DNA from: Saccharicrinis sp. UBA6048
Lineage (GTDB): Bacteria; Bacteroidota; Bacteroidia; Bacteroidales; Marinilabiliaceae
NCBI GenBank assembly: GCA_002429115.1
Contig: DIYS01000142.1
Span: 1 to 36,463, forward strand
DNA: 36,463 nt
Reading direction: 5' to 3'
In this document: one piece after another, positions 16,380-24,956 of the stretch
Numbering within the stretch: position 1 is the stretch's first letter
Layout: each line of letters begins with the position of its first letter
Translations under genes and position numbers: made by a program
Notes under the pieces: generated by a model
What the model was told of the DNA's origin: nothing
Databases searched by the model: none
What the model saw: only the letters and a program-made list of their open reading frames with translations

Positions 16380-16742
16380 ATGCACATTTATAATTTCGAA
16401 AAGCTAGAAGTTTGGCAACTGTCCCGACAACTCGTTAAGAAAATTTATATCACTACACAATACTTTCCTGAAAATGAGAAATATGGGTTAATAAATCAGT
16501 TAAGAAGAGCGAGCGTGTCAATATCATCAAATATAGCTGAAGGGATTGGACGTATTACAAATAAAGAAAGAGCTAGATTTATTGAAATAGCGTATTCGAG
16601 TTTATTAGAGGTTTTGAACCAAATAATACTGTCAAATGACCTTGGATTTATAAATGAAGAAGAGCTATTGAGTTTTAGGAAGGATATTGATTTGCTATCG
16701 AATAAACTAAATGCTTTTCATAGAAAGCTATTAAACAGTTAA
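16380..16742 (+). CDS. Four-helix-bundle protein (S23/IVP-like)
   Basis: The 120-residue protein matches the four-helix-bundle family first found in intervening sequences of 23S rRNA. It has the typical opening YNFEKLEVWQLSRQLVKKIY, the central motif LINQLRRASVSISSNIAEGI (about residues 38-57) and a second helix pair with RARFIEIAYSSLLEV. The molecular role is unknown; members form pentamers and the genes often appear as isolated mobile-looking units. It interrupts the cco operon between ccoP and ccoG and is flanked by 28-bp inverted repeats, so it is probably an insertion rather than an oxidase factor. It is more AT-rich by eye than its neighbours. Confidence 0.92.
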   Translation: MHIYNFEKLEVWQLSRQLVKKIYITTQYFPENEKYGLINQLRRASVSISSNIAEGIGRITNKERARFIEIAYSSLLEVLNQIILSNDLGFINEEELLSFRKDIDLLSNKLNAFHRKLLNS

Positions 16743-16743
16743 T

Positions 16744-16771
16744 CAATTCGACAGTTTGACAATTCGACAAT
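16744..16771. repeat. Right 28-bp inverted repeat flanking the four-helix-bundle gene
   Basis: Reads CAATTCGACA-N6-CAATTCGACAAT on the plus strand, starting 1 bp after the stop codon and ending 3 bp before the ccoG start. It is the inverse of 16334-16361. Confidence 0.85.
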
Positions 16772-16774
16772 TAT

Positions 16775-18169
16775 ATGACCAACAATGCAGACAACAACTT
16801 TCGCGATCGCATCGTCACCATGAATGAAGAGGGCAGGCGTAATTGGATTTATGCCAACCAGCCCAAAGGAAAATATTATACGGCACGAACTATCGTTGCC
16901 ATCTTCTTAATGATATTCCTCTTTGCAGCACCGCATATCTATGTAAATGGCGAACCGCTTTTATTATTCAATATTTTACAACGAAAGTTTGTGTTGTTTG
17001 GCGTGGTATTCTGGCCGCAGGACTTTCATTTGTTTGTTATTGGCCTAATCACCATTATTGTTTCCATTGTTACGTTTACCGTTGTTTATGGTCGTATTTG
17101 GTGTGGATGGGCATGTCCGCAAACCATTTTTATGGAGATGCTGTTCCGGCGTATTGAATACTGGATTGAAGGAAGTGGTGATCAGCAGCGCATTAGGGAT
17201 AAAGGAGAAGATACTTTTGACCGAATCTGGCGAATGCTTCTCAAGCACTTTATTTTCATTCTTATTTCGTGGGCTATTACTCATACAATGATGGCCTACA
17301 TTGTGGGCGCAGATGAGGTTAAGCAATACATCGTTAGTTCGCCAGGTGAAAATATAAGTGTGTTTATTGCCATTATGGTTTTTACCGGTGCTTTCTATTT
17401 TGTGTTTGCCTATTTCAGAGAACAGGTTTGTTCATTGGTATGTCCTTATGGGCGCTTTCAGGGAGCCTTACTTGATAATAATACCTTAATGGTAACCTAC
17501 GATTTCAAACGAGGAGAAGCTCGTGCGCCGATGCGAAAGGGTGAGGATCGAGTTGAAGCCGGCAAAGGCGATTGTGTTAACTGTGGTAAGTGTGTGAGTG
17601 TGTGTCCTACCGGCATTGATATCCGAAATGGAATTCAGCTTGAGTGCATTAATTGTACGGCGTGCATGGATGCCTGTGATAGCGTTATGAAGCGTTATAA
17701 ATTGCCTGAAGGATTGATTCGAATTACATCGCAAAATAATATTACAAAGGGAACATCCTTTAAATGGACGCCACGTGTGGTTGCTTATACCGCATTAACG
17801 GCTGCTTTAATTGGAGCTCTCATTGTATTATTTACACTTCGATCAAGCTACGAAACCACTATTTTACGTGTGCAAGGTAGTTTGTATCAGAAAGTAGATG
17901 AGGGATTGTATTCAAATATTTATAACTACAAGATCGTAAACAAAACGGATAATGAAGGTGATTTAAGTATTAAACTGGTATCACCCGACGGAAAAGTTGA
18001 GTTAGCCGGCAGTTCATTAGTTGTTAAAAAACAAGAGAAGATCCAGGGGGTATTTTTGATTAAGCTTAAAGAAGAGCAGTTAAGTGGATCAAGCACAAAA
18101 ATTGTCCTTGGAATATATAATGGAGATGAATTGATCGAAACAATTCATACCACATTTGTAGGACCATAA
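16775..18169 (+). CDS. ccoG: cbb3 oxidase accessory iron-sulfur protein CcoG (FixG/RdxA)
   Basis: The 464-residue membrane protein has several N-terminal helices with the conserved IWCGWACPQTIFMEM (Cys110, Cys114) and CSLVCPYGRFQG. A two-cluster ferredoxin domain follows from about residue 267, with CVNCGKCVSVCP and CINCTACMDAC. One more helix and a C-terminal Ig-like domain end the protein. CcoG reduces Cu(II) to Cu(I) for oxidase assembly. The gene follows ccoP after the inserted four-helix-bundle gene and precedes ccoH by 22 bp. Confidence 0.95.
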   Translation: MTNNADNNFRDRIVTMNEEGRRNWIYANQPKGKYYTARTIVAIFLMIFLFAAPHIYVNGEPLLLFNILQRKFVLFGVVFWPQDFHLFVIGLITIIVSIVTFTVVYGRIWCGWACPQTIFMEMLFRRIEYWIEGSGDQQRIRDKGEDTFDRIWRMLLKHFIFILISWAITHTMMAYIVGADEVKQYIVSSPGENISVFIAIMVFTGAFYFVFAYFREQVCSLVCPYGRFQGALLDNNTLMVTYDFKRGEARAPMRKGEDRVEAGKGDCVNCGKCVSVCPTGIDIRNGIQLECINCTACMDACDSVMKRYKLPEGLIRITSQNNITKGTSFKWTPRVVAYTALTAALIGALIVLFTLRSSYETTILRVQGSLYQKVDEGLYSNIYNYKIVNKTDNEGDLSIKLVSPDGKVELAGSSLVVKKQEKIQGVFLIKLKEEQLSGSSTKIVLGIYNGDELIETIHTTFVGP

Positions 18170-18191
18170 TTCATAAAAATCAAATTTAGAT

Positions 18192-18635
18192 ATGAAATTT
18201 AATTGGGGATACGGAATCGTTTTAGTTCTGGCAATTGCTATTGGTGGTTTCTTGACAATGGTATTTATAACCACGGGAGAGAAAATAGATATGGTTACTG
18301 AGGATTATTACCCTAAAGAGTTGAAATACGATAACCAAATAGAAAAGACGCGTAACTATAATGCTTTAACAGATAAAGTGACCATTACGACAGATGCCGA
18401 CATAAATGTTGTTTTTCCACAAATAGTAGATAATGAAAAGCAGATAAAGGGAGGTATCCATTTTTATCGGCCATCAGATAAGCAGTTGGATATCGAAAAG
18501 GAAATCAAATTAGACAATGAGTTTAAGATGGTATTTGATAAGAAGACGTTTCAAAAGGGGAAATATGAATTAATTATCGAGTGGGAAGATGGTCAAAAGC
18601 CTTATTTGACGAAGCTTGATGTCTATATTGATTAG
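18192..18635 (+). CDS. ccoH: FixH/CcoH family cbb3 assembly protein
   Basis: The 147-residue protein has one N-terminal membrane anchor (about residues 5-27) followed by MVTEDYYPKELKYDNQIEKT, the FixH hallmark, and an all-beta periplasmic domain. CcoH associates with the oxidase and is needed for its assembly. The gene sits directly after ccoG as in other cco clusters. Confidence 0.9.
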   Translation: MKFNWGYGIVLVLAIAIGGFLTMVFITTGEKIDMVTEDYYPKELKYDNQIEKTRNYNALTDKVTITTDADINVVFPQIVDNEKQIKGGIHFYRPSDKQLDIEKEIKLDNEFKMVFDKKTFQKGKYELIIEWEDGQKPYLTKLDVYID

Positions 18636-18745
18636 TTATTTATGCACAATGTGTCGCTAAGTATCTTGTTAGTAAGATTGTCAGTTATTTATACTTTTAA
18701 CCAGTTTTTTGTAAAATTATAGATGTTAGTTGGTTAGCGATTAAG

Positions 18746-18779
18746 CTACTGCCTTCTGACTATCACGATCGATATCGTG
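18746..18779. repeat. Intergenic repeat CTACTGCCTTCTGACTA plus 16-bp palindrome
   Basis: CTACTGCCTTCTGACTA (18746-18762) matches 15611-15627 at 16 of 17 positions; both lie just upstream of a cco gene. It is followed by the inverted repeat CACGAT-CGAT-ATCGTG (18764-18779), 16 bp before the next start codon. The role is unknown; an operator or a relic of a dispersed repeat are both possible. Confidence 0.5.
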
Positions 18780-18795
18780 ACTAACAAGCTATTAT

Positions 18796-19497
18796 ATGTA
18801 TATAGTTGAAGGATTTATTTTTGGATTTTTAGGTAGTTTGCACTGTGTTGGTATGTGTGGACCGTTAGCCTTAGCCTTACCATTACCAACAAAATCAGTT
18901 GCTCAAAAAGCAAGTGGGGCAATGCTGTATAATGTAGGGCGAGCATTTACCTATGGTATTTTGGGGCTAATTTTTGGTTTGTTAGGTGCTGGTTTAAAAT
19001 TGTCGGGTATCCAGCAATGGGTATCAATTGCCTGTGGTGTATTGATGATTTTATCTGTTTTGTTACCTGGCGTCATTAAGATGCCTAAGTCAGGAAATAA
19101 AGTATCGAATAGTATATATTCACAGCTTAAAAAGAAAATAGGTGACTCATTGAATCGTAAGCGATTAGGTAATCTTCTCATAATTGGATTTCTGAATGGA
19201 TTCTTGCCTTGTGGTTTGGTTTATGTTGCTATATCCAGAGCAGTCACATCCGACACGGTGAGCGATAGTGTAATATTCATGGTCTTTTTTGGATTAGGAA
19301 CACTTCCTTTGATGTTTGCAGTGGCCTACTTCGCCAATATCATTAAAAGTCGCCTTCTGCACCGACTAAGAATGGCAATACCTGCATTTATTATTATTCT
19401 AGGCTTATTATTTATCCTTAGAGGAATGAACCTTGGAATTCCTTATATAAGTCCAGAATTTAAAGAAGAAACACAGGAAGTGAAATGTTGTCATTAA
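18796..19497 (+). CDS. SafE/TauE-family (UreH-like) transmembrane protein of the cco cluster
   Basis: The 233-residue polytopic membrane protein has about six helices. The first helix ends LGSLHCVGMCGPLALAL (His16, Cys17, Cys21) and a later one reads GFLNGFLPCGLVYVAI, the two Cys-containing motifs of the sulfite exporter TauE/SafE, UreH-like branch. The C terminus ends CCH, which could bind metal. This subgroup commonly ends Bacteroidota cco clusters and is suspected to act in copper handling; the substrate is not established. Confidence 0.85.
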   Translation: MYIVEGFIFGFLGSLHCVGMCGPLALALPLPTKSVAQKASGAMLYNVGRAFTYGILGLIFGLLGAGLKLSGIQQWVSIACGVLMILSVLLPGVIKMPKSGNKVSNSIYSQLKKKIGDSLNRKRLGNLLIIGFLNGFLPCGLVYVAISRAVTSDTVSDSVIFMVFFGLGTLPLMFAVAYFANIIKSRLLHRLRMAIPAFIIILGLLFILRGMNLGIPYISPEFKEETQEVKCCH

Positions 19498-19712
19498 TGA
19501 TTGATGAGATTATAAGTTGGTTTGGTTCATTGATGAACTATAGAATTGAAATAGTTACTTATTTATGCAATTTGCCATTTCATCATGATACTAAAACTGT
19601 CTGCAAATAACCGAATTATCAAATTAACAAGTCACCATTTAACCATTTCTATATTCTTTCTAAAGAAGACAACTTTTCTTTCAAATAAATTTTTTACCTA
19701 AGTCAATTCCAT

Positions 19713-19720
19713 TACTTTTG
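19713..19720 (+). promoter_or_regulatory. -7 box upstream of the cobalamin riboswitch
   Basis: TACTTTTG matches the Bacteroidota TAnnTTTG box, and transcription would start near 19727, right at the 5' edge of the riboswitch. A clear -33 element is lacking. The upstream stretch 19498-19712 is AT-rich with no gene seen. Confidence 0.6.
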
Positions 19721-19726
19721 CACACG

Positions 19727-19910
19727 TTTGGTTCCAAAAGCATATTCAATGCCGGAGGATGAAAAGGGAATGCCGTGTAAGTCGGCAACAGTATCCGCTG
19801 CTGTGAATCCCATCCGGATAAAACCGGATTAATGCTGTAATCATTTTAGCCACTGTTCTTGGGGACGGGAAGGCGATTATAGTGGGATAAGTCAGAAGAC
19901 CTGCCAGATG
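19727..19910 (+). ncRNA. Cobalamin (B12) riboswitch
   Basis: The conserved elements occur in order: GTTTGGTTCC at the 5' edge, GCCGGAGGATGAAAAGGGAA, GCCGTGTAAGTCGGCAACAG, CCGCTGCTGTGAATCC, then GCCACTGTTCTTGGGGACGG, GGGAAGGCG and the B12 box AGTCAGAAGACCTGCC near 19890-19904. CCTGC (19900-19904) can pair with GCAGG (19943-19947) in the following 100 bp, which may form part of the expression platform. It precedes a BtuB-like receptor, so adenosylcobalamin binding should shut off B12 uptake. Confidence 0.95.
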
Positions 19911-20012
19911 AAATACAATTGTTCGTGTCATTCGGAATAAATGCAGGACGATACATTATTCTTTGTATTCTCTATCCGTTTTGTCAGAACAGTTTAATTA
20001 ACCTGAATTTAG

Positions 20013-21965
20013 ATGAGGTATAGACTGTTGATAGTATTTATGTTGGTGTTTTCTGTGTCATTATTGGCAGATGAGGAAGTGCGTGATTCGGTGTATGTTG
20101 AAGAGGTTGAAATAACAGCTTCTCGTTTGTCACATTTTTCTAGTACAGAAAGTACCTACATGGTAGATTCCTTGTCAATTTCTCGTTACGGAACACAAGA
20201 TTTAGGATCGCTTCTTCAGAAAGTTTCACTGATTAATGTACAATCCAATGGTGGTGCAGGAGCTTTATCAACGGCACGTATTCGTGGGGCTTCATCAAAT
20301 CAAACACTAGTGACTTGGAATGGACTTCCAGTTAACTCCTTAACAACAGGTTCTGCTGATTTGTCAACAATTAGTGTTGGAGGGTTTGATGATGTTAAAG
20401 TTACTTATGGAGCTGTAGGTACCTTATATGGCAGTGGTACTATGGGGGGAGCCATTGAGCTATCTAATAATCCAGCTTGGAATAAAGGATTCCAAATAGG
20501 TATTAATGGAGGTTTAGGGAGTTTCTCTAATTATCATGGAAGTGCAACCATAGGTTATGCTGGGAAATCTATTTCATTAAAGTCACAAGTGATCTACCAT
20601 GATTCAAAGAATGATTTTTCATATACTGATATATACGATCATGGTCAACCAGAGGAAACATTAACCCACAATGAGAACAAAGTCATTGGAACGATTAATA
20701 ATTTGCATTTAAAGCTAGGTGGAAATTATTTCGATGTAGGACTATGGTATCAGGTTAAAGATAAAAACATTCCAGGTTTGATGGGTGTTGGATTGCCAGT
20801 TAGCAATCAAAGTCAAACCGACTCAACGTTTAAGGCTTTTTTAGGATGGAAAAGGTTGTTTAATAAGGTGCGGGTTGAAGCGAAAGGTGCGTACCTTTCT
20901 GATTATCTACTTTATACAGATGGTTATACTTCTGAGATTGAGTCGCAGCGATGGTTAGCTGACTTTAATATACGTTGGTATCTGCTTAATAATCTATCAG
21001 TAGACTTTGCCAGTAGATATAGTAGACTGAAAGGTATTACCGGAAATTACTCGAGTAATATAGAAGAACATGAAGTCCGCTTTAATACGGCGGTAAAGTA
21101 TACATCTTCATTAGGTGTTATTATTGCTACGATTGGGAAGGATTTAAACTACTCGGAGAATGATGAAGTTGTAGTAACTGAAATGAGAGAAGGAGTTCCT
21201 GTAATGGTCGGTACTGAAAAAGTAAATCTGCCACATCCGCCAGTAATGGTGTCATTAAGTGGAAAGATTAGTGTAATTCCAGACCAGGTTGCTCTTCGTG
21301 CAAAAGCAGCTACACATTATAGAAGGCCAACATTTAATGATAGATATTGGCTTGGAAGTGGAAATCTAAATTTAAAACCAGAGGAAGGTTATGTATTGGA
21401 ATTCGGTGCTGATTTACTTCAACAGTCAACCAAATTTGGGAATATTTCGGGTAATGTATCTTTTTATAGATCTGAAAATGATGAATCAATAGCATGGAAA
21501 CCATCAGGTAATATCTGGAGGCCTGCGAATACTGGTGAGGTTGTTACGCAAGGAATTGACCTTGTAATAAATCAACAAATCAAAAAGGGAGATATAGTTT
21601 GGGATAATCGACTCGTTTATGGTTTTAATGATGCTTTTGATAATGATAAAAGTAGTGAGAATTATAAAGAGACACTTGCTTACAGTCCGAAGCATATTAT
21701 TAAAGTTGGAACAGATATTATTTATTCAGGTTTTAATGCAGGAGCATTACTATACTCTCGTTCAAAATCAAATACCTGGGAGGGCTATGATGTTGATGGT
21801 TATGCTTTGGTTGACTTTAATGTCGGATATCAATTTAATTTAAATACACATTCTATTTGTTTGAAAGGTCAAATAGAAAACATATTTAACACTTCGTATC
21901 AATTAGTACGTTTTTATCCCATGCCTGGGAGAGCATACAATATTTCAATAAGTATTAATCTATAA
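20013..21965 (+). CDS. btuB: TonB-dependent vitamin B12 receptor (BtuB-like)
   Basis: The 650-residue outer-membrane receptor has a signal peptide (about residues 1-19), a TonB-box-like EEVEITASRLS, a plug domain (about 40-150, with RIRGASSNQTLVTWNGLPVN) and a beta barrel ending in the aromatic-rich GRAYNISISINL. The direct cobalamin riboswitch upstream and the BtuG-like lipoproteins downstream support cobalamin or cobinamide as substrate. It is 9 bp from the next gene. Confidence 0.93.
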   Translation: MRYRLLIVFMLVFSVSLLADEEVRDSVYVEEVEITASRLSHFSSTESTYMVDSLSISRYGTQDLGSLLQKVSLINVQSNGGAGALSTARIRGASSNQTLVTWNGLPVNSLTTGSADLSTISVGGFDDVKVTYGAVGTLYGSGTMGGAIELSNNPAWNKGFQIGINGGLGSFSNYHGSATIGYAGKSISLKSQVIYHDSKNDFSYTDIYDHGQPEETLTHNENKVIGTINNLHLKLGGNYFDVGLWYQVKDKNIPGLMGVGLPVSNQSQTDSTFKAFLGWKRLFNKVRVEAKGAYLSDYLLYTDGYTSEIESQRWLADFNIRWYLLNNLSVDFASRYSRLKGITGNYSSNIEEHEVRFNTAVKYTSSLGVIIATIGKDLNYSENDEVVVTEMREGVPVMVGTEKVNLPHPPVMVSLSGKISVIPDQVALRAKAATHYRRPTFNDRYWLGSGNLNLKPEEGYVLEFGADLLQQSTKFGNISGNVSFYRSENDESIAWKPSGNIWRPANTGEVVTQGIDLVINQQIKKGDIVWDNRLVYGFNDAFDNDKSSENYKETLAYSPKHIIKVGTDIIYSGFNAGALLYSRSKSNTWEGYDVDGYALVDFNVGYQFNLNTHSICLKGQIENIFNTSYQLVRFYPMPGRAYNISISINL

Positions 21966-21974
21966 CAAACAATT

Positions 21975-23054
21975 ATGAAAAAGCTATTAAAATTATTAGC
22001 ATTTTTTTTGATGGCAGGCGTTGTGCTTACGGCCTGTTCAGACGATGACGATAATATTGAACCACAGGTTAGTCAAGTTTTTGTTTTAAATGAAGGCAGT
22101 GATAATGGTTCTGTTTCATCAATAGCTGAAGATGGTACGGTAACAAACAATTATTATGAGGCAATGAATAGCATTCCTTTAGGTAAATTTCCTCAATCAA
22201 TGGCTGCTGATGATTCTCATGTTTACATTGTTGTTACGACAACGAGTGGGGCCGGATATGTTGAGCAGATTGATAAAACGACATTTAAACATACAGCTTC
22301 AATAACAGGATTATCTTATCCTCGTGAGATTGTATTACTTGATGGAAAAGCATATGTGGCAAATGGAAATGGTGCTTCAGGTCAATATCCAAACTATATA
22401 AAGGAAAATAATGAGCTTTTAGTTGTAGATCTAAAAACTTTTAAGCAAACTGGAGCAGTAGATGTTGGTGCAGGCCCGGAGAAAATGGTTGTTTCAAAAG
22501 GTAAATTATATGTGACCAATAGTGGCGGTTTTTCTAACGATGATAATACTGTAACTATTGTTGATACCTCAAATGATAAGGTCGTTGAAACAATAACAGT
22601 TAAGTCATGTCCAAAAGATTTAGCTGTTGATGCAAACGGTGATGTTTGGGTTTATTGTGCTGGAGTTCCAAGTTATTCATCAGTTGTAGGCTCAGGTCCT
22701 GCAATTTGTAAAATTTCAGAGGCGACAGGTGAAGTAACATCATGGGATATTCCAAGCGTAACTGCAGGAGGTATTAAGAATATCGCTATTAGTAAAGATA
22801 AGAAGACTGTTTATTTTATAGCTGATGGAGTATATGCAATGTCAATTAATGCTACAGAGTTGCCAACAACCAAGTTAATAGATGAACTTTTTTATGGCAT
22901 TGATGTCCATCCTAATACAGGTAATTTATGGTTGTGTGAAAATACAGTTTGGGGTAATGCCGGAGATGCTGTTTTTGTATTTGGAACTGATGGTTCTAAA
23001 ATAGAAGAGTATAAAGTAGGAACAACTCCTAATTCAACGGTATTTGCAAATTAA
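21975..23054 (+). CDS. BtuG-like surface beta-propeller lipoprotein (YncE/DUF5074 type), copy 1
   Basis: The 359-residue protein has a lipoprotein signal with lipobox LTAC (Cys21) followed by an acidic SDDDD stretch, which in Bacteroidota favours surface export. The rest is a YncE-like seven-bladed beta-propeller, with blade motifs such as PQSMAADDSHVYIV, GPEKMVVSKGKLYVTN and CPKDLAVDANGDVWVY. In Bacteroides, BtuG lipoproteins of this design cap BtuB and bind B12 very tightly. Position right after btuB under one riboswitch makes the same role likely here. Sequence identity to BtuG was not tested. Confidence 0.85.
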   Translation: MKKLLKLLAFFLMAGVVLTACSDDDDNIEPQVSQVFVLNEGSDNGSVSSIAEDGTVTNNYYEAMNSIPLGKFPQSMAADDSHVYIVVTTTSGAGYVEQIDKTTFKHTASITGLSYPREIVLLDGKAYVANGNGASGQYPNYIKENNELLVVDLKTFKQTGAVDVGAGPEKMVVSKGKLYVTNSGGFSNDDNTVTIVDTSNDKVVETITVKSCPKDLAVDANGDVWVYCAGVPSYSSVVGSGPAICKISEATGEVTSWDIPSVTAGGIKNIAISKDKKTVYFIADGVYAMSINATELPTTKLIDELFYGIDVHPNTGNLWLCENTVWGNAGDAVFVFGTDGSKIEEYKVGTTPNSTVFAN

Positions 23055-23095
23055 TACATTCCCTAACATATCCCTCGTTTACGAGGAAAGCTTCG

Positions 23096-23122
23096 AAGGT
23101 CGGTTTTTGCCGGCCTTTTTTT
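23096..23122 (+). terminator. Terminator after the first BtuG-like gene
   Basis: AAGGTCGG (23096-23103) pairs with CCGGCCTT (23110-23117) and is followed by T residues. It would end the riboswitch-btuB-btuG transcript or attenuate the second BtuG-like gene. Confidence 0.85.
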
Positions 23123-23211
23123 ATTCAATGCATTCGAAACTATAATATTTAAAAAAGGAATAATATCTTTGGTAGCGATTAATGAAAATTAAGGAATTGA
23201 TAAAAAATAAA

Positions 23212-24345
23212 ATGAAGAAAATATTTACCTATTGTGCATTCGCACTATTTGTTGGTTTATCAGCCTGTGATGAAATAGATACCTCTGTGCTTGAAAACCA
23301 TCAGGGAGCCTACATTTTAAATCAGGGAACCACCAATAGCAGTATTAGCTACTATAATTATGAGCGTACCTCATGTACCAACGATTATTATCAGCAAAAT
23401 AATAATGGAAGTACAGTTGGTAATGGAGCAACAAGGATGGCTATCCGTAAAAATGTGGAATATCCACTGGGACTTGGTTTTGTTGTTTTGCCGGAAAGTA
23501 ATTTGATTGAAAAGATTAACCTGGATAAGTTCGTTGATGCTGGTGCGATTGAGAGCTTTACACATCCTACTGATGTACTAATAACTGGTGATGATGTGAT
23601 GTATATCAGTACTGCTGACCCTGCTAATGGGGGAAAGGTAACAGCATACGATTATACAAAAGGAGAGATCAAAAAAGAGCTTGTTGTGGCAGATAATCCT
23701 GTTAAGTTAATTTCATCCGGTAAGTATTTGTATGTGGCATGCACAGGTGATGGCACAGGAGCTAAGGTAACAGTTATTGATATGAGTATTAATGAGCAGG
23801 TTGAAACAGTGGATTTACCTATGACTAAGCCGGTGGATATGGCGGTTGATATTGATCGAAACGTTTGGGTGTATTGCTCAGATACGGATCAGGGACTTGT
23901 TAAAGTAAAACGAACACTATTGAGTGATGAACCATATATTAAGCATGAAGCTATTGAATTTCTTTTAGGAAATAATGAGGGCGAATCTGCCAATCCATTG
24001 GAAGTTTCGGAAGATGGCCGTGTGCTTTACTATGTTTATGGTCATTTATGCAGCAATTCAGTTTACATTGAGGAAAAAGATATAGATGTGGATGAAAATG
24101 ATGGTGCGCTTGATCCTTCAAAGGGAGATACAATAAAAGGCGAGTTATCGAAAGAGCCAATAATATCAGGCGATTACCAAAATGAAGCTTTCAATAGCAT
24201 CGACCTTGATAAACGCACCAATGCGTTGATGGCATTAACATCAGATGGTAAGCTGGTTGTTTTGAAGTATAAGAGCAATGTTTGGAATGCTCAGGAAGTG
24301 TATAATGTTGGAGAGAAGCCGGTTATTACCGTATTCAACTATTAA
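23212..24345 (+). CDS. BtuG-like surface beta-propeller lipoprotein (DUF5074 type), copy 2
   Basis: The frame opens at 23182, but the internal Met at 23212 gives a clean lipoprotein signal MKKIFTYCAFALFVGLSAC with the lipobox Cys at residue 19, so this start is preferred (377 residues). The body is a YncE-like beta-propeller paralogous to the preceding gene; it shares the opening GAYILNQGTTNSSISYYN (compare FVLNEGSDNGSVSS) and blade motifs such as KPVDMAVDIDRNVWVYCSD. It is likely a second cobalamin-binding surface protein. A terminator lies between the two copies. Confidence 0.83.
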   Translation: MKKIFTYCAFALFVGLSACDEIDTSVLENHQGAYILNQGTTNSSISYYNYERTSCTNDYYQQNNNGSTVGNGATRMAIRKNVEYPLGLGFVVLPESNLIEKINLDKFVDAGAIESFTHPTDVLITGDDVMYISTADPANGGKVTAYDYTKGEIKKELVVADNPVKLISSGKYLYVACTGDGTGAKVTVIDMSINEQVETVDLPMTKPVDMAVDIDRNVWVYCSDTDQGLVKVKRTLLSDEPYIKHEAIEFLLGNNEGESANPLEVSEDGRVLYYVYGHLCSNSVYIEEKDIDVDENDGALDPSKGDTIKGELSKEPIISGDYQNEAFNSIDLDKRTNALMALTSDGKLVVLKYKSNVWNAQEVYNVGEKPVITVFNY

Positions 24346-24365
24346 GATATTACCAAGTTAATTGT

Positions 24366-24397
24366 AAAAAGGTTAGCCAATCAGCTAACCTTTTTTT
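24366..24397. terminator. Bidirectional terminator between converging genes
   Basis: AAAAAGGTTAGC pairs with GCTAACCTTTTTTT around the loop CAATCA. T runs are on both strands, serving the second BtuG-like gene and the converging thioesterase gene. Confidence 0.9.
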
Positions 24398-24824
24398 ATG
24401 AGTGTTCTTCAATAAAAGTCTTGTGGCATACAATATATCGCTCGTGGGCCCCAATGCCAATTGACTCTCCATCCATATTAAGCATCGCCACGTCGAAGAA
24501 CAATTTTTTTCCTTCCATAAATTTGAGGTGGGCTCGACAAATAATCTCTTCTCCAATTTTAGCAGTGTGCAAATGGCGCACATTCATTTCAGTACTTACC
24601 GTATCATAACCAACAGGAAGGTTAGGGTCAATTAAAGCCACGCAGCACTGTTCCATATATACTATCATTGCTGCGGTAGAAATAAACGGCACTTTACCAG
24701 TTTTCAGGTGTGTTGCGAGGTCTTCTTTCAGAACTTTAATTTTCCTGTCAACCTGTGTTCCTATAGATAGGTGGTAGTTACTGGGAGGTGCTCCTTTGTA
24801 TTTTTTATCACATTCTGTAGTCAT
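24396..24824 (-). CDS. Hotdog-fold thioesterase, fluoroacetyl-CoA thioesterase (FlK)-like
   Basis: The 142-residue hotdog protein has Thr50 in VPFISTAAMI, Glu58 in VYMEQCC and His84 in EMNVRHLHTAKIG. These have the same 8- and 26-residue spacing as the Thr42, Glu50, His76 triad of FlK. The region GIGAHERYIV near the C terminus is also typical. The natural substrate is unknown; most relatives outside fluoroacetate producers presumably act on other short acyl-CoAs. It stands alone, converging on the B12 uptake unit. Confidence 0.82.
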   Translation of the reverse strand: MTTECDKKYKGAPPSNYHLSIGTQVDRKIKVLKEDLATHLKTGKVPFISTAAMIVYMEQCCVALIDPNLPVGYDTVSTEMNVRHLHTAKIGEEIICRAHLKFMEGKKLFFDVAMLNMDGESIGIGAHERYIVCHKTFIEEHS

Positions 24825-24901
24825 AATGTTTAGTGCTAGATTTACTTAAATTTAAGGTTTTTTTGGGCGGAAATAAATAGCTGATTGTAAATTTTTGCCA
24901 C

Positions 24902-24927
24902 AAAAAAAGCAGGCATAAAGCCTGCTT
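24902..24927 (-). terminator. prfC terminator
   Basis: The hairpin GCAGGC-ATAAA-GCCTGC (24909-24925) is preceded on the plus strand by seven A residues, giving a T run after the hairpin for minus-strand transcription. Confidence 0.9.
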
Positions 24928-24956
24928 CCGTATCTTGTATTATTACAGTTTTGAAT

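Noticed and set aside
1142..24360. Spacer 1142-1171 shares the 14-mer GATATTACCAAGTT with 24346-24359, a possible self-target
   Set aside because: Only 14 of 30 bases match and they lie at the PAM-distal end for a minus-strand crRNA; with this many AT-rich spacers a chance match is likely.
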